Assembly: GCA_029204225.1 (NCBI GenBank)
Contig: CM055099.1
Coordinates: forward strand, 61,991,455-62,055,454
Length of the DNA stretch: 64,000 bases
DNA from: Diphasiastrum complanatum
Taxonomy: Eukaryota; Streptophyta; Lycopodiopsida; Lycopodiales; Lycopodiaceae
Direction of reading: 5' to 3'
In this document: piece by piece, positions 10,561 to 22,652 of the stretch
How positions within the stretch are numbered: position 1 is the stretch's first letter
Layout: every line of letters starts with the position of its first letter
Made by a program: the position numbers and the translations under genes
The notes under the pieces: generated by a model
Seen by the model: only the letters and a program-made list of their open reading frames with translations
What the model was told of the DNA's origin: nothing
Database searches by the model: none

Positions 10561-11623
10561 GGCAAGTCGGAGCTCCCCGCCTCCCCGGGTTTCCACCTTG
10601 GGCATTCACATTGTCGCTCATGGGATGGTTACCCACCTTCTAGACACTCCCTTTGGGGTGCATCTCTCCACTGTTTCAGTGCTCCAACTAGTTTTTCGAC
10701 TTTTTTGTTCACAAACTTGCCTCTTGGGATCCTAACTTTATGTCTTTCCCTGCTAGGGTGTTGACAGCCCGCCACATCCTTGCTGCCTTCTCTTTTTTTG
10801 TTTATGTCCATCTTTGTCAGCACCAAGTCATCCTAGTGTGGATGGTGGCCTTGACATTCTGGACCCCTTGCTCAAGGATAAGTGTTACGTCCATGTCCGT
10901 ATGTGGGATTTGGAATAATTCTTGCCATGGATACCCGAGTGTATAAGGTTGTTAGTTATGCTTTGTCATTCCAAACTTGGTCGGTAATGTAATTAATAAT
11001 CTCTAGATCTATAATTGGATTTATGGAGCACTGGTGTTTGACCGCTATTATGCAAAAATAGGAGGTCAATTGTTTTTTATAGGAATGGAGGGATCCTAGA
11101 GAGAATATTCTCTAGTCATTTGGAGAGTATATATCCTAGTGGAACTCGCCCATCTCCTCATTGTCTTTTTAGATTTCAGAAGCCAGTATTCCCTCTTCTC
11201 TTGTATTCATTCACCTTGGCTTGGGAGTGAAGTGGTTAGCATACTGACTAGCCATTTCCTATTGGTTGGGTGGTTTTGCTCCACATGTGTCCTTTTGGTT
11301 GCTTGTAACAGGATTTGAGAAGATCTTCACTTGGCGATCGTTATAATAAGACTCTTATTTTTCAGCATCTGTCCAGTCTCCCTTTGCCTTTCCATTACTA
11401 GCACTTCGTTTTCCTCTTCTTCTTGTCTCCTTTTGTTGTTGTCTCTCTCCTTTTGCGGCCTCTGCCTACCTTCATCAAGATTCTCAGCTTCAGAGACTCT
11501 TTTCGGTTGAAAGGTTCTGGTTGACTCTCCCCTATCCTCTAATGAGCACTTGCTGCTTAATCTTGCCTCCTTTCTTTCCCTTGGGCTTCGCCTTTCGGAA
11601 GGGCCTTCGACAGGCCTCTCTGG

Positions 11624-12060
11624 TTGGAAGACTCCCTTGACCACCTCCTTTCTTGCTTGCCACTCCGCCCATATTTGTCTCTTCTCCTCCCTTTTCCGTA
11701 CCCCCTGACTCTTGTTGGCGCAAGAGAGTTTCTACTATTCAAGCGATGCCCTTTGGCAAGCTTCATTATCTGGTTTATCGTATCTTCACCCATTCATTGT
11801 CAATGGCCACTAAATGGCCTTTCCTCTATAGCCGCCTCTACTTTGTTTGTCAGTTGGAGGAGGAATCCTTTAAGCACTTGTTTCTTCATTGCCGTAGAGA
11901 TTTTTGGTCATAGATTCTGCACCTATTCAGTCGTTGGGGACCTCCTCCACCGCTTCTATCCTCTTGGGCGGAATGAGCTCTTCACTTTTGTCCTTCTAGC
12001 ATGTGTGCAGACTTTTCATGCTTTGGAAGATCTGGACGGCTCACAACTAGTATGTTTTTG
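11624..12060 (+). pseudogene. LINE C-terminal zinc-knuckle (zf-RVT-like) fragment
   Basis: The frames at 11653-11913 and 11624-12061 give KLHYLVYRIFTHSLSMATKW, then VCQLEEESFKHLFLHCRRDFW, resembling the C-x2-C...H-x-F-x-H-C domain at the end of plant LINE proteins, with one Cys pair lost. Opposite-strand frames here are shadows. Confidence 0.6.
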
Positions 12061-12311
12061 ACGGATCAGCGACACCTTTATCGGCTATTATGTGTTTTCA
12101 CTATGCTTTCCATTTTCTAGTTGCTACTTAGTTATGATGGACTGCCTCTCTGCGTGGTGTGCACTTGGTCCTTTTGTCTTTTTTAGTTGTTGTTCTATCC
12201 CTTTGGGATGTTGACTTATCGCTTGTATAGCTTTTCCTATGCACTATACATTTGTGAAAATATACTAGTCTTTTATTGACTTGCAAAAAAAAGTAAAAAT
12301 AAAAAACAAAG

Positions 12312-12879
12312 GCTGCATTTTAGAAGAGTTGATTTGTTTTTTACATTCATTTTAATGCTCAAACTCACATAGGAGTGAGACAATCTTTTAGCACATCGTC
12401 ACATTAGCTTATTGCTATTATGGCAAAGCTAACAAAGTGATTGAAAGCTTTTGAGCATCTTTGACATTGGAAAATGAAAAAAAAAAAAAAAAAGGGTCTT
12501 ACAATTTGTAAGGTTTAATAAACAAGGTGATCACAAGGAACTTTCACTAAAAGAGGGCATCCGAATTTTTGTTAAATATAGAAAACAAAGATTAAATTTT
12601 AAAAGAATTGAATTTTATTTTTTTAATTGAATACTTAAACTCCCCTAGGAGTGACACCTTAGCTTTTAGGAAATCGTCACAATAGCTTAATGTTATGATT
12701 TATCTATCGGGGCGAAGCTAAGGTAAGGTGAGGTGTGTTTTTTAAGGTAAAAGAATCACATCAGCTTTGAAATAATCATCGAGAATCGTGTTCGGGAAAC
12801 CTAAAAAATCTTACATAAAGTGCATCTTGGGCCATTGTGAGGCTGAGCGTCCATCCACCTTGGTCCTTGGAGTATTGGG
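12312..12879. other. Intergenic, with a diverged ~110-bp duplication
   Basis: 12312-12420 and 12592-12700 are diverged direct copies (shared: taggagtga, tagc, catcgtcaca/aatcgtcaca, ttagctta). An A15 run is at 12479-12493. No coding signal. Confidence 0.5.
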
Positions 12880-13487
12880 TTGACTTATAATTGGACCAAG
12901 AGAATGTGCAGGAAAATTGAGATCTACATCTACTTATCAGTTTTTACCAAAAAGCAAAAAGGAGAAAAAAAACAGAATTATGTTTTGTTTCACGAGCTCA
13001 TTCATTCACGCTCTCGCTTATTGGCTTTCACATCACTCTTCGCATATTTTACATTTATCGCAGACTTGTCGTTTTCTCTGCGCGAGCTTTTAAGGTACCT
13101 CATCTCTCTTCCAGCTCCTCCTCCTCCTCCTCCTCCTCTCCTCTCCTCCTTTCCTCACGATCCTCCCTTGTCCACCACAATCTTTTCTGTATTATAATCC
13201 TTTCCATCTTACTCTTCTTCCTAACAGCTTCCGACGGACACAGCTTTTTTCCGCTGGCATTTTGTGTTTCATGTTCCTGACTACTCTGTGAAACAGGCGG
13301 CAGCTTGAGGTCGAACCTGAAATCGCGAAAAGCATCTCAGTGAATGAGGAGGGATTGCTTGATGTGGATCGGGGGTTTGCTCATGTCGAGGCGTGTTATG
13401 AGAGTTGCTGAAGGGCGTTGCAAGTAGCGGAAAATCACACAGGTTTGCTGTCGTTCTTAGTTTGCTGATATTGGTTGGTGTATGTGA
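12880..13487 (+). promoter_or_regulatory. Likely promoter and 5' UTR of the GAUT gene
   Basis: This is the spacer upstream of the GAUT start. A pyrimidine-rich CTC repeat (13108-13152), common in plant 5' UTRs, lies about 340 bp before the ATG, and the region is less AT-rich than its surroundings. I cannot fix a transcription start or exclude a 5' UTR intron. Confidence 0.4.
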
Positions 13488-15945
13488 ATGGCAGGGCGAA
13501 CGCTTCGCCCTATGGGTAGGGCTAAGGCCTTTGGATCCAGAGCCATTGCGATTGTGCTGGGATTGTTGCTTGTAGCCACAGGCGCGGTTGTTTACAGTCG
13601 ACGAATAACCTCCGAATCAGTAAGTTCTTGATTGTTATTTTGGAATGCTTTTGTGTCATTAAGGAAGTGGAGCCGCTCTGATCCAAGCAAATCGGGCTCT
13701 CCAAGAGGTCTTGCTGAACGTATCGTTAATGCCTGTGCTAGCTTTGGTGACCTTATTCTAAATCCTAAATATGAGAGGTTTTGATAAATGTGAAGTGTTG
13801 TAAACGTTTAGAAGTCTGACATAGTAATTCTTTGCTGGCTTACCTCAAAAGATCCAGATCTGATGCGTTTTCTGGTCGTTTTGTAGCTTTTGTAGTGGTT
13901 TCTTAAAAGCTAATTTCTAGGAGCAAGGTCTCTGACATGGATTTCTTTTCTTCAACATTTGTAGGATAAGTTGGAAAGACCATCTCTGGAGTCCCGTCAT
14001 CCCCACTCCCATCTGGCCCGCACCATTTTAGCTGTAAGGCCTAAAACAGATCCCCTGAGAATCAAAGCAGAGATTCTCTATAAGCAGGCAAAGGACCAGG
14101 TGACGCTTCTAACCGCCTATGGCGCTTATGCTCGTAAAGCTAAATTGGATTTAACAAGACAGCTACGAATTTTCATAGATCAGGCCCGGAACTTCACGGA
14201 GCTTATGGAAAGGCCGGAGATTAAACCAATCCTTGAAAGTTCAAAAATCAATCCGCTGAGTTTGAGGCTGTTTGAGAGAGACTTGAAGGAGCAAATAAAG
14301 ATCACGAGACAACTTATCGCAGATGCAAAAGAGTCTCTGGACAGTCAGCTCAAGATTCAGAAGCTCAAGGATACTATATTTTCGGTGAATGATCAGCTTA
14401 CGAAGGCAAAGAAACAGGTCGCTTTCTCTGGCTTGATCGCCTCAAAATCGATTCCGAAAAGCTTACATTGTCTTTCCATGAGGCTGATGGAGGAGCGCAT
14501 ATCTCATCCCGAGAGGTATGTTCCCGATCTAGTTCCTATACCTGAGCTGGAGGATCCTACGCTTTATCATTATGCGATTTTTTCGGACAACGTTATTGCG
14601 GCTTCCGTTGTCGTTAATTCAGCAGTGAAGAATGCAAAGGAACCGGAAAAACACGTGTTTCATGTAGTGACGGATAAAATGAATTTGGGGGCCATGACAG
14701 TTTGGTTCAAGATGAAACCACCGCAGGAAGCTCACATTGAGGTCAAAGCTGTGGAAGATTACGAGTTCTTGAATTCTTCATATGTGCCGGTGTTGCGGCA
14801 ATTGGAATCTGCCAATTTACAGCGGTTTTATTTCGAGCATAAGATGGAAAATGCCTCCAAAGACGCCCCGAACATGAAGTTTCGCAATCCAAAGTATCTG
14901 TCTATGCTAAACCATCTCCGATTTTACTTGCCAGAAATGTATCCCAAGCTGCATAGGATACTATTTCTGGATGATGATATCGTGGTCCAGAAGGATCTCA
15001 CAGGGCTTTGGAAAATGGACATGGATGGCAAAGTCAACGGAGCAGTAGAGACATGTTTTGGTTCTTTCCACAGATACGATAAATACATGAACTTTTCGCA
15101 TCCTTTGATCAATTCACGATTTAATCCCAAGGCCTGCGGCTGGGCGTATGGAATGAACTTCTTTGATTTAGATGCCTGGAGGAGGGAAAAGAGTACCGAA
15201 GAATATCACTATTGGCAAAACCTGGTGAGCTTCCAAAACCTTACAACCTACTTGTTGACAATTTTTACTTGTAGCAACTACGCGTGCTCTGGGCAATCGC
15301 CTTTTACTAGTTCCTTGCAATCGTCATCATTCAGATAATGTAACATATTAGGAAGCTGGAGGTGTGCTGTCACGCTTGCTTTGTCCTCTAGAATTGAACA
15401 TTGTAAGTATTATGAAGGTTCGTTGAGTAAGGTGAACATTTGACATGGTTAACAAAAGCTGCTTCTGGCCTGATAAATAGTATAAACAATTCTCTTCTTC
15501 AATGGTCTCTTTTCCTACTTTTGTTTTTCTAGTCATTGTACATTATTGGCACATCCAAAACGTGGAAGAAATCTTGCCCTGCACTTAGAGAACACCTGCT
15601 AGCTGAGTTTTATGTTATTTTGAGCTTTTATCAGCCACTGAAGATGTTAAGCTCTTTGAGTGTGTGCAGAACGAAAATCGTACCTTATGGAAGCTTGGGA
15701 CTTTGCCTCCTGGACTCATCACATTCTATAAAACCACAAAGCCCCTTGACAAGATGTGGCATGTTTTGGGACTTGGCTACAATCCAAACATCAGTATAGA
15801 GAAGATCAAAGCAGCCGCAGTGATTCACTTCAATGGCAATATGAAGCCATGGCTTGACCTTGCAATGGTTAAATACAAAGGGTATTGGACAAAATATGTT
15901 GACTTTGATATGGAGCTTGTTCAGCTTTGCAGCTTTCGCCAATGA
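13488..15945 (+). CDS. GAUT: GAUT-family alpha-1,4-galacturonosyltransferase (GT8), three exons
   Basis: Predicted enzyme of pectin homogalacturonan synthesis, moving GalA from UDP-GalA in the Golgi. Exons are 13488-13619, 13965-15224 and 15670-15945, all phase 0, with donors gtaagt and gtgagc and acceptors tttgtag and tgtgcag; the product is 555 residues, normal for the family. A single hydrophobic segment at about residues 19-37 makes it a type II membrane protein. The stem contains basic/helical sequence, and the GT8 domain follows from about residue 240. Catalytic metal site LFLDDDIVVQ at about 377-386 (DDD 380-382), then ACGWAYGMNFFDLD and, in exon 3, NENRTLWKLGTLPPGLITFY, WHVLGLGYNP and HFNGNMKPW (517-525). 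The C-terminus (FDMELVQLC) resembles the GAUT8/GAUT9-like branch as I recall it. No stop or frameshift. It is the one intact host gene here, flanked by dead LINE and copia sequence. The exact subfamily is unsure. Confidence 0.93.
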
Positions 15946-18033
15946 CTCAGAATCTAGCACCAGAAGACATTAACGTGTAAGCTCTTCAACGTCCGATTAT
16001 CAGATGATCTTCAGCTAGTACTGTGACCGTTCTGGGCACTGAGCTATTCTAGCAAGATATGCACGAATTGCTCATCGAATGCTAGCCAATCTCTGTTTTG
16101 AGATAGACTTCTCTTTTTCCCATTCTTGATACTGGGATGAATCAAATGGCTCTAAAATTGAACCATCATTCACATTCATTAATGACCTTGTATGTGATCA
16201 TGTCTATACCTTCATGGATTTTTGTTGGGCACTCTTACATCAACGTGATTCTTTATTTTAGTTTACACATGCTAACATCTGTAGAGCATGCCTATCTATT
16301 TACTTGGTTCAGTTCCTTATTCACATTAGACGAACAAATGATTATTGCTATCATTTGTTGCCTTTGATCTGGTCTTTGTCCACACTGTTTGACAGAGAGA
16401 GCATAATTATTCACGGTATTGTTACTTTTCCCATCTAGAAAGCATGTAAAAATTAGTTATGCACAGAATGCTACAGGCCTCGCACTCAGTTTGAGACCTA
16501 GCTAAAAAGGATAAGCCTTGGGAGCTTTTTGAATAGACAAGCACTTGAATGTTCCTCTTTATCCTTGATATCACTTCAGGTAATTTTTTTCAAATTCCAC
16601 TACTGCAAAGATGTAGCTTCTGTTCTTCGTAGATGCATGTTTTGGTAAGCAATGAGCAGTAAATTGTAATTTTTGCTGGAAATATGTTTTGCTGATTTAT
16701 GTTCAATACCTCCTTTTCCAAAGCATGCTGTTTTGCAGGTTTTTAGTGACTAGGACCTACTGTTGCTAAAACCTACTATCAAAAAGCATCACCCTGTTGT
16801 TTTAGTGATAGCTTCATGACCACCTTGGTGTCTTAATGTGCTGAACATCCATGTACACCTTATTGCCGATAGTTATAGGCCACTTGAGTTTTGCTACCCT
16901 AATATATGGAGCTCTTTATCTGATCCTTGATGCTTAAGGAATTGTAGCCTTTCTTTTATTAGAATGTTTATCCAATCAGGTTGTTCTTGAAAATAACTTC
17001 AAAACAGCTAAGTCATTGAATGCTTGCTTTCGTACATCTTGAAAATCCATTGCCTTTTTAATTTGTGAACCTCTTCCATTTCTTGACTTTAGAGACCAAA
17101 TCAATCATCAGATAGAGTCAAAACTTCTGTCAGGTTTCACTGGTTAAGTGTATACATACCCTATTTGCCTCTAGCCTTTATGAACTCGTACATTACATTC
17201 ACAACTATAACACCTCAAATGCCTTTGTTGTTATCTTTAGAGTTCAGTAACTAAATTGCATCAACCCAAAAGAAGGTTTCAGAATCCAGAAGCTAGTAAA
17301 AAGAAGCGCTCATATTGGTTGACATTATGAAAGAACCAAGGGATGCTGACAGGAATGATCGAAAGACCACTTGCTAACATTATTGGAAAGATGAGAAAAA
17401 CAAGTGCTTTGCAGAAATACACAACCGCCCTGCCTCGGTAGCAGGGTATTATTCATTTAAAGATGAATATTCTTAAGTAGAACTTTGTGAATAAAATCTG
17501 TAAAATCTTGTTTTGAACAAATTATAAAAAAAATCAAAATACATGAATTCGAGATTTCTAAGATTTTTATTCTTTGATCTCATGATAAGAAAAATTGTTG
17601 GCGGTTATGAATTAGGCAACGTGCAATTATGAATTTGAATAATACATAGTTCAAAGAATCTATGATGTACTTGGACCTAAATAGGTTGTAAAATGATTAA
17701 TAATGAATTTTTTGCTAATTGTTTCTTTTCGACATCTAAAGTCAAATGTGTTTAGTCTACTCAATAAAATACTTTGTCTTGTAAGAAGCTATACAAAAAT
17801 GTAGATTTGTTATCATTCAAGATGCATGTAGTATGAGTGTAATCAATGTTTGCAATATAGAACTATTGAGATTTTGATTGTAACGCTTTTCAAAGCTACA
17901 TGAAAATGGCAATAAAGAACCTTACATGGCTAAATTGTGTTTTGATTGATTGTCTTTATAACAAAGCATTATGTAGTAATGTGTTTGTTAATTGCATATG
18001 TAATATATCGGTGAATGATTTGACCAAGATGCA
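15946..18033 (+). other. GAUT 3' UTR/flank and AT-rich intergenic DNA
   Basis: No coding similarity seen. The 3' UTR end is not resolved: AATAAA-like hexamers occur only farther on (for example gaataaaatc near 17492). Sequence to about 17.4 kb looks like ordinary low-copy intergenic DNA. Confidence 0.45.
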
Positions 18034-18195
18034 TGTGAAAGTTGTCAACTAGTTGCGACATTCTATTTGGCAATTTTGAGGCCAACTTGAAATGTCAACT
18101 CAAAGATATTTTCATATTTGTCAATAAGGGCCTAACTAGTGTTTGTACTATTTTTGACAAGTAAATAAGTGGATGAGGTCAAGTTTGATCAAATC
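18034..18195 (+). repeat. Copia LTR 5' end fragment
   Basis: Starts TGTGAAAGTTGTCAAC and matches the LTR at 9138-9776 through GATGAGGTCAAGTTTG, then breaks off. It shows the true 5' edge of this LTR family. Confidence 0.75.
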
Positions 18196-18514
18196 AAGTG
18201 AAACCTTTGTGAGTTTCAAAAGCCAAATCTCCTCAAGAGAATAAACCACTTGATTGCAAGTGGGTGTATAGATTGAAATACAACCAAGATGAATCAATAA
18301 GTAAGTTTAAAGCAAGGCTTGTAGCAAAAGGTTTTTTGCAAATTAAAGGGATTGATTATGATGAAACTTTTGCTTATGTGGCTAAGCTAGTTACAATAAG
18401 ATTGATCATTAGTTTTGCTAGTACGTTCAATTGGATGCTATTACAACTTGACATTACAAATGCAAATCTCAATGGTTACTTGAAGGAAGAAATCTACATG
18501 AGGAACCGGAGGGC
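18196..18514 (+). pseudogene. Copia reverse transcriptase N-terminal fragment
   Basis: From 18264 the frame reads YRLKYNQDESISKFKARLVA, then KGFLQIKGIDYDETFAYVAK and LQLDITNANLNGYLKEEIYM, the classic copia RT start. A one-base shift then gives EEPEGFIK. It is cut at about 18514, before the YVDD site. The LTR fragment is joined directly to it, so the gag-integrase part was deleted. Confidence 0.9.
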
Positions 18515-19263
18515 TTCATCAAGAGGGGACTCAAGAGGGGACTCGAACAGATTATCAGAAAGAGAAATACCTCAATACTTTTTGAAAACAGTCGGTTCTC
18601 CCAAAATTACTGTGTCTGTCACTTTTGCACCACTGGTCCGCTGTCTATACTCTTCGCAACTTCATGCACACGACCATTCTCCAGTTCTGTCTCGGTTTTG
18701 CTGCTCGCATGCAGATAGATCACTCTCAGTAGGGATGATCACTCTCAGTAGGTGTAGAAGATGTGTGGCCCAACGATCCGATCTATAGTAGAAAGGAGAC
18801 ATGTTTGGATACCCAACTGATAACATCTGTAAGCGATCATCTTCTACGGATTTTGACAACAGTAGGGAACTCAAAATGTATCAACATCAGCCTACTCCCA
18901 TCTCTCTATGACAAGCCCATAACGTGATTATACGGCTCCTTTCATCTCAACAAAAGAATCTCCACTCTCAACAACAATGCATAGGCTTAACAAAAAACCT
19001 CACCACGTTCAGAACATCCATCCTTATTCTCCTGATTCAACAGCACAACGACATCTCTCTATACCCAGCCTCTCTCAAAATCTCAGCAGCATTTTGAGTT
19101 CAGGATCCTCACTTGGAATTCTCGAAAAAAGCTCTAACTCAGCCACTCAAATCAGTAGCAACATGGCCTCACTCAATCTCCTTCTCTCCCTCCTCCTTTA
19201 TAAGGTTGATAAAAATTGCCCTTCATCATTATAGATTTTCAGTCTTCAATAGTCCCTTCATCT
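18515..19263. other. Unassigned sequence with short direct repeats
   Basis: It begins with a doubled aggggactcaag and has a doubled gatcactctcagtagg (18717-18753). No protein motif recognised; probably remains of another repeat. Confidence 0.4.
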
Positions 19264-19381
19264 CATTTTACCCTCCATCAACCAAGGGGTTGGCTTAGTT
19301 GGTTAGCTTGACATCCAAAGTTTCTTTGGTCTTAGGTTCGAGCTTTCCCTTGGAAATCAAGAAGCATTTTACCCTCCATCA
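19264..19381 (+). mobile_element. tRNA-derived SINE with 17-bp target site duplication
   Basis: The core (19281-19364) carries a pol III A box (TGGCTTAGTTGG) and B box (GGTTCGAGC) 40-odd bases apart, as in tRNA-derived SINEs. It is flanked by a perfect 17-bp direct repeat CATTTTACCCTCCATCA at 19264-19280 and 19365-19381, proof of retroposition. Two more copies lie at 25871-26060 on the other strand. It is not a tRNA gene: there is no acceptor-stem pairing. Short, 84 bp, with no poly-A tail; ends AAGAAG. Confidence 0.85.
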
Positions 19382-21118
19382 TGTCTCTTCATCATATACC
19401 CACCTTTTACTTTTCATTTTTTAACAACTTTTTTGCCTTTTTTACATTTGAAAAAAGGTAAAGATGTCCTTTAATTTACTATGAATATAATATAATAAGT
19501 TCATCGAAGGGCTGACACTTCAGCACAGCTAGCCCACATGCCTAATTTTGATGTTCTTTGAAGGGCTATAAGTGCCATTATTATAGCCTTTGACCATTAA
19601 TTCTCTAACACGTCAATAAAATGAAGTTCTTTCCTAATTTGTCAGCTTCTATTGAAAAATTCACTTAGACACTAAGTTTGAAAGTATTATTTGGCCTTTG
19701 ACTGCATTTTACGTTTGTCAGCTCTTTCCCTCTTGATTGTCGGTTCTTCTTCTTTGATGGGCCCGAAACTAGGCTATTATTTGCTGAATATTGCCACATT
19801 CTCGTACCCATGCCCTTATATCCTTAATCCACGTATTCATGTGTCTGACTTATGTTCCCGTGTCCAATTTTTTGGATAACCACCAAGTATTGTTATGTCA
19901 TTTTTTCTGGTCATTTTTTTGTTGATGGCTCAAGAGGGATGATTTTGAATGTTCCAGTTGCCGATTTTATCATGTGACATACTAGAGCAATCTTGGGTTG
20001 AAACTGACTATTCTTGAAAAGCACAGAGATTTTTATATTAGTCAAAATATTGATAAGTACATCAAAATTGTGGTCGACACTACCGATGCTTTATAATTGG
20101 GCCAATTCTAAGGCCGTATAACATTAGACTAGCCACTTTGAAGGCAGGTTGGGACCTATTTCTAGGAAAATCGGCATTTTGCTCAGTATATAGAATCTAA
20201 TATCTTGTCTAATATTTTTCGACAGTTTCTAAGACCGTTGTAAAATCAATCTACCATTGTCATGTCTAGCCACTTGAAGGGTAGGCTGGGACCCTTTTGT
20301 CTCAATATTCTGCATCAAATTTTTTCGAAACCTCTAACATTCAAAATTTTTGCTGCAATTCTATGACTGATTCTCATTCATATTAGTTCGATTTTTGGTG
20401 ACAAGAATTCGGCTAACATTGGCGACCTCCACTGGGGAGTATGTTCCCCATACGGAGGACCCATAATCTCTTGTTTCGCAACATAACTCTATAATGATTT
20501 CATTCTTGGGATCATCACTCTCATGTGGGGTGATGCTAACCATCCATGTTAATCAATTACTCAATGTGATAGTAGATGTGCCAATGCTATCTGATAATTT
20601 CTTTTGTTCGGTCTTCTGAACTTGGTTCCTTTGTACCAGTAAGACAACCATCCCACACACCTACTTTGGTGTATGCACCCTTCTCCCAACAAAATATAAC
20701 GGTATGCCCATTTCTCAGTCCCATGCATAAGTGGAAATGTAAATGCAAGATCTCATTATGAAAATGGATGCAAATCTCATCAATGTGTATAATGTGAAAA
20801 AGTGTTGTGTGTATGCATTATTTGTTGCTCGTCATGCTTTTTCTATTATTGGATTGGTCTACTTCAATTAGAGATCTCGTAATACAAGGAGGTACTAGAC
20901 ATTTCATAGAAAGTTCACTCAATCAGGATATGTAAATGATACTTGCTCTTGTGACTTAAAACTACTAGAAAGCATTTTCGTCTGTTTCTATCTGTTAGAT
21001 ATGCAGAAGAAGATTAGGCTACAATGCTTTGGCCAATGCTCTCTCTTAGGTACATTAGTGAGTATGGAAAACTTGTAGCTAATGACTCATGTAAACTATT
21101 TTGTAGTAAGGTAAAGCT
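19382..21118. other. Intergenic, with one diverged tandem duplication
   Basis: No coding motif. A duplicated block, about 130 bp apart, shares ctagccactttgaagg, ggttgggacc and cagtttctaa-like segments (20130-20345). The rest is AT-rich. Confidence 0.4.
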
Positions 21119-21169
21119 CCTATAACTATAACTATAACTATAGCTATATATATATATATATATATATAT
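21119..21169. repeat. (TAACTA)n/(TA)n microsatellite
   Basis: Three to four ataact units run into about twelve TA repeats. Confidence 0.9.
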
Positions 21170-21299
21170 TACATGCTGGATTTTCACCTAACTCGAGGGA
21201 AGAGGTTTTCTATGTATCATCAACTCTCCATAATAATGCCTTAGAAAAATTTTGAGAGCTCATTGGCAATCTCGACTCTCTAAAGCAAAAACTAAGTGT

Positions 21300-21545
21300 T
21301 CTAAACTACATTTGCAGTCTACAGGCCATAATGAAGGTTCTATGTGATGGAGTAGTATCATGGCTTTCCAAAAAGGGTCTGTTTTGGATTTAGAACTCCT
21401 CTAATGTTTTACAGGTGACAAAGTGGATAGGAAATCAACAAGTGCCTTTGCCACTTTTCTATGTGATGGAGTAGTATCATGGCTTTCCAAAAAGCAAGAT
21501 ACCATCTCCTTATCTTCCACAGAATCCGAGTACTAGGCCTTGACA
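21300..21545 (+). pseudogene. Copia RNase H fragment with an internal 37-bp repeat
   Basis: 21419-21540 reads DKVDRKSTSAFATFLCDGVV, SWLSKKQDTISLSSTESEY, the copia RNase H, ending in a stop. A 37-bp piece of it (tctatgtgatggagtagtat...) also occurs just upstream at 21340-21376, so a small local duplication or template switch occurred. Confidence 0.85.
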
Positions 21546-21548
21546 TAA

Positions 21549-21905
21549 TGTCGTAGGGGCTAAATGTCAAGTTAGTGAATAAAATAGGTGTTCCTACCGA
21601 ATTTCAATTTTAAATTGGTTGCCTCCAATTATTGAATGGGTCCCCAGTCTTTTTTAAATTTGAATAGTTAGGGAGGTTAGAATTAGCCAATAGGATTTGA
21701 GGCCATTCTACTATAAATAGTGGTAACTTGAGTTTGGAAAACATGTTTTCATATTCATTTCAATACAAGCAAATTGGATCTCTTATGGAATGGATTTGTC
21801 AATGTATCTTATGTGAGAGAGAAAGGGGGAGAGAGAAAAGGGTAAGCTAAGTGAATTTAGGGTTAATTGTTGTACTGTTAATGGATGTAAGGTTAATGCA
21901 TAGTG
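21549..21905 (+). repeat. Possible copia LTR remnant
   Basis: Starts TGTCGTAGGGGCTAAATG a few bases after the RNase H fragment and holds a TATA-like ctataaatag at 21711-21720, as LTR promoters do. The 3' edge is not visible. Confidence 0.4.
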
Positions 21906-22652
21906 TTATTGGATCTTAAGGTTAATTGTGGATCATCTATGCATGCTGGATTTGATTTATGATATCGCTCTCATGGGATCGAACGTCCGCGTGACGACTA
22001 ACTTCATCTCGTTGATGCTTGTGTACTGGGATCTTGGGATGAGGATAGTAATCTTTAAAAAAAGTGGTGCCTCTTATATTCCACATATAAAAAGTGGATT
22101 GCATATAAAGATACGCATACAAAGTCTCTAAAGAAATTTGGAATGCATAGGCCTCTGCTCATTTCTATGATTTCATGAAAAAAAAACATGCATTTCATAA
22201 GCTAGTAAATAATAAGTACAAACAACAGTCTTTTTTCTCTATTGTAACATAGGAACAAATATACATACAAAACTATTAAAGATGAAAAAACACAGCTCAA
22301 ACGATGAAGAGTCAACATTTTTCTATCGTTTGTGTGGTTGCTCATGTGCGTCTTATGTGAGCAAGGTGGTTGCCTCTACTCACTACCTACAACTGAAAAC
22401 ATTGCAAATACTTGTCTCTTACTTGTTAGTTGTAGCACAGTGCAAGTGGTGCATCAACTTTCTACCTAAGCCAAAACTTGTGTCATTTTCTCAACTACTT
22501 GTAAAGGTCTTTTTTTTTTTTTTTTTTCAAATTCTAGATTCTCAAATTATAATGTTTTAAATAACTTGATGGCTATCTACTATCCACTTTTCAGCCTACT
22601 CCTTAATGGACTTAAAAACTCATTCTAGTTCCTTCATCCTTTTGTTCACCAT
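21906..22652. other. Unassigned sequence
   Basis: AT-rich with a T20-like run (22508-22528). No motif recognised on either strand. Confidence 0.35.

Larger units (their letters stand above)
9777..12311 (+). mobile_element. LINE (non-LTR retrotransposon), 5'-truncated and decayed
   Basis: It contains an endless series of broken plus frames with RT motifs in the first kilobase and a zf-RVT-like segment near 11.87 kb. It ends with a 3' tail tgcaaaaaaaagtaaaaataaaaaac (12284-12310) as LINEs do. It starts directly after the copia LTR. The region between 10.5 and 11.6 kb is only weakly legible. A second fragment of the same family lies at about 33105-33296. Confidence 0.8.

Noticed and set aside
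11327-11793. Three overlapping minus-strand frames, charged and Arg/Lys rich
   Set aside because: They are antisense to the LINE C-terminal region and show no motif.
19281-19364. tRNA gene
   Set aside because: A and B boxes are present but no cloverleaf or acceptor stem, and the 17-bp flanking duplication identifies a SINE.
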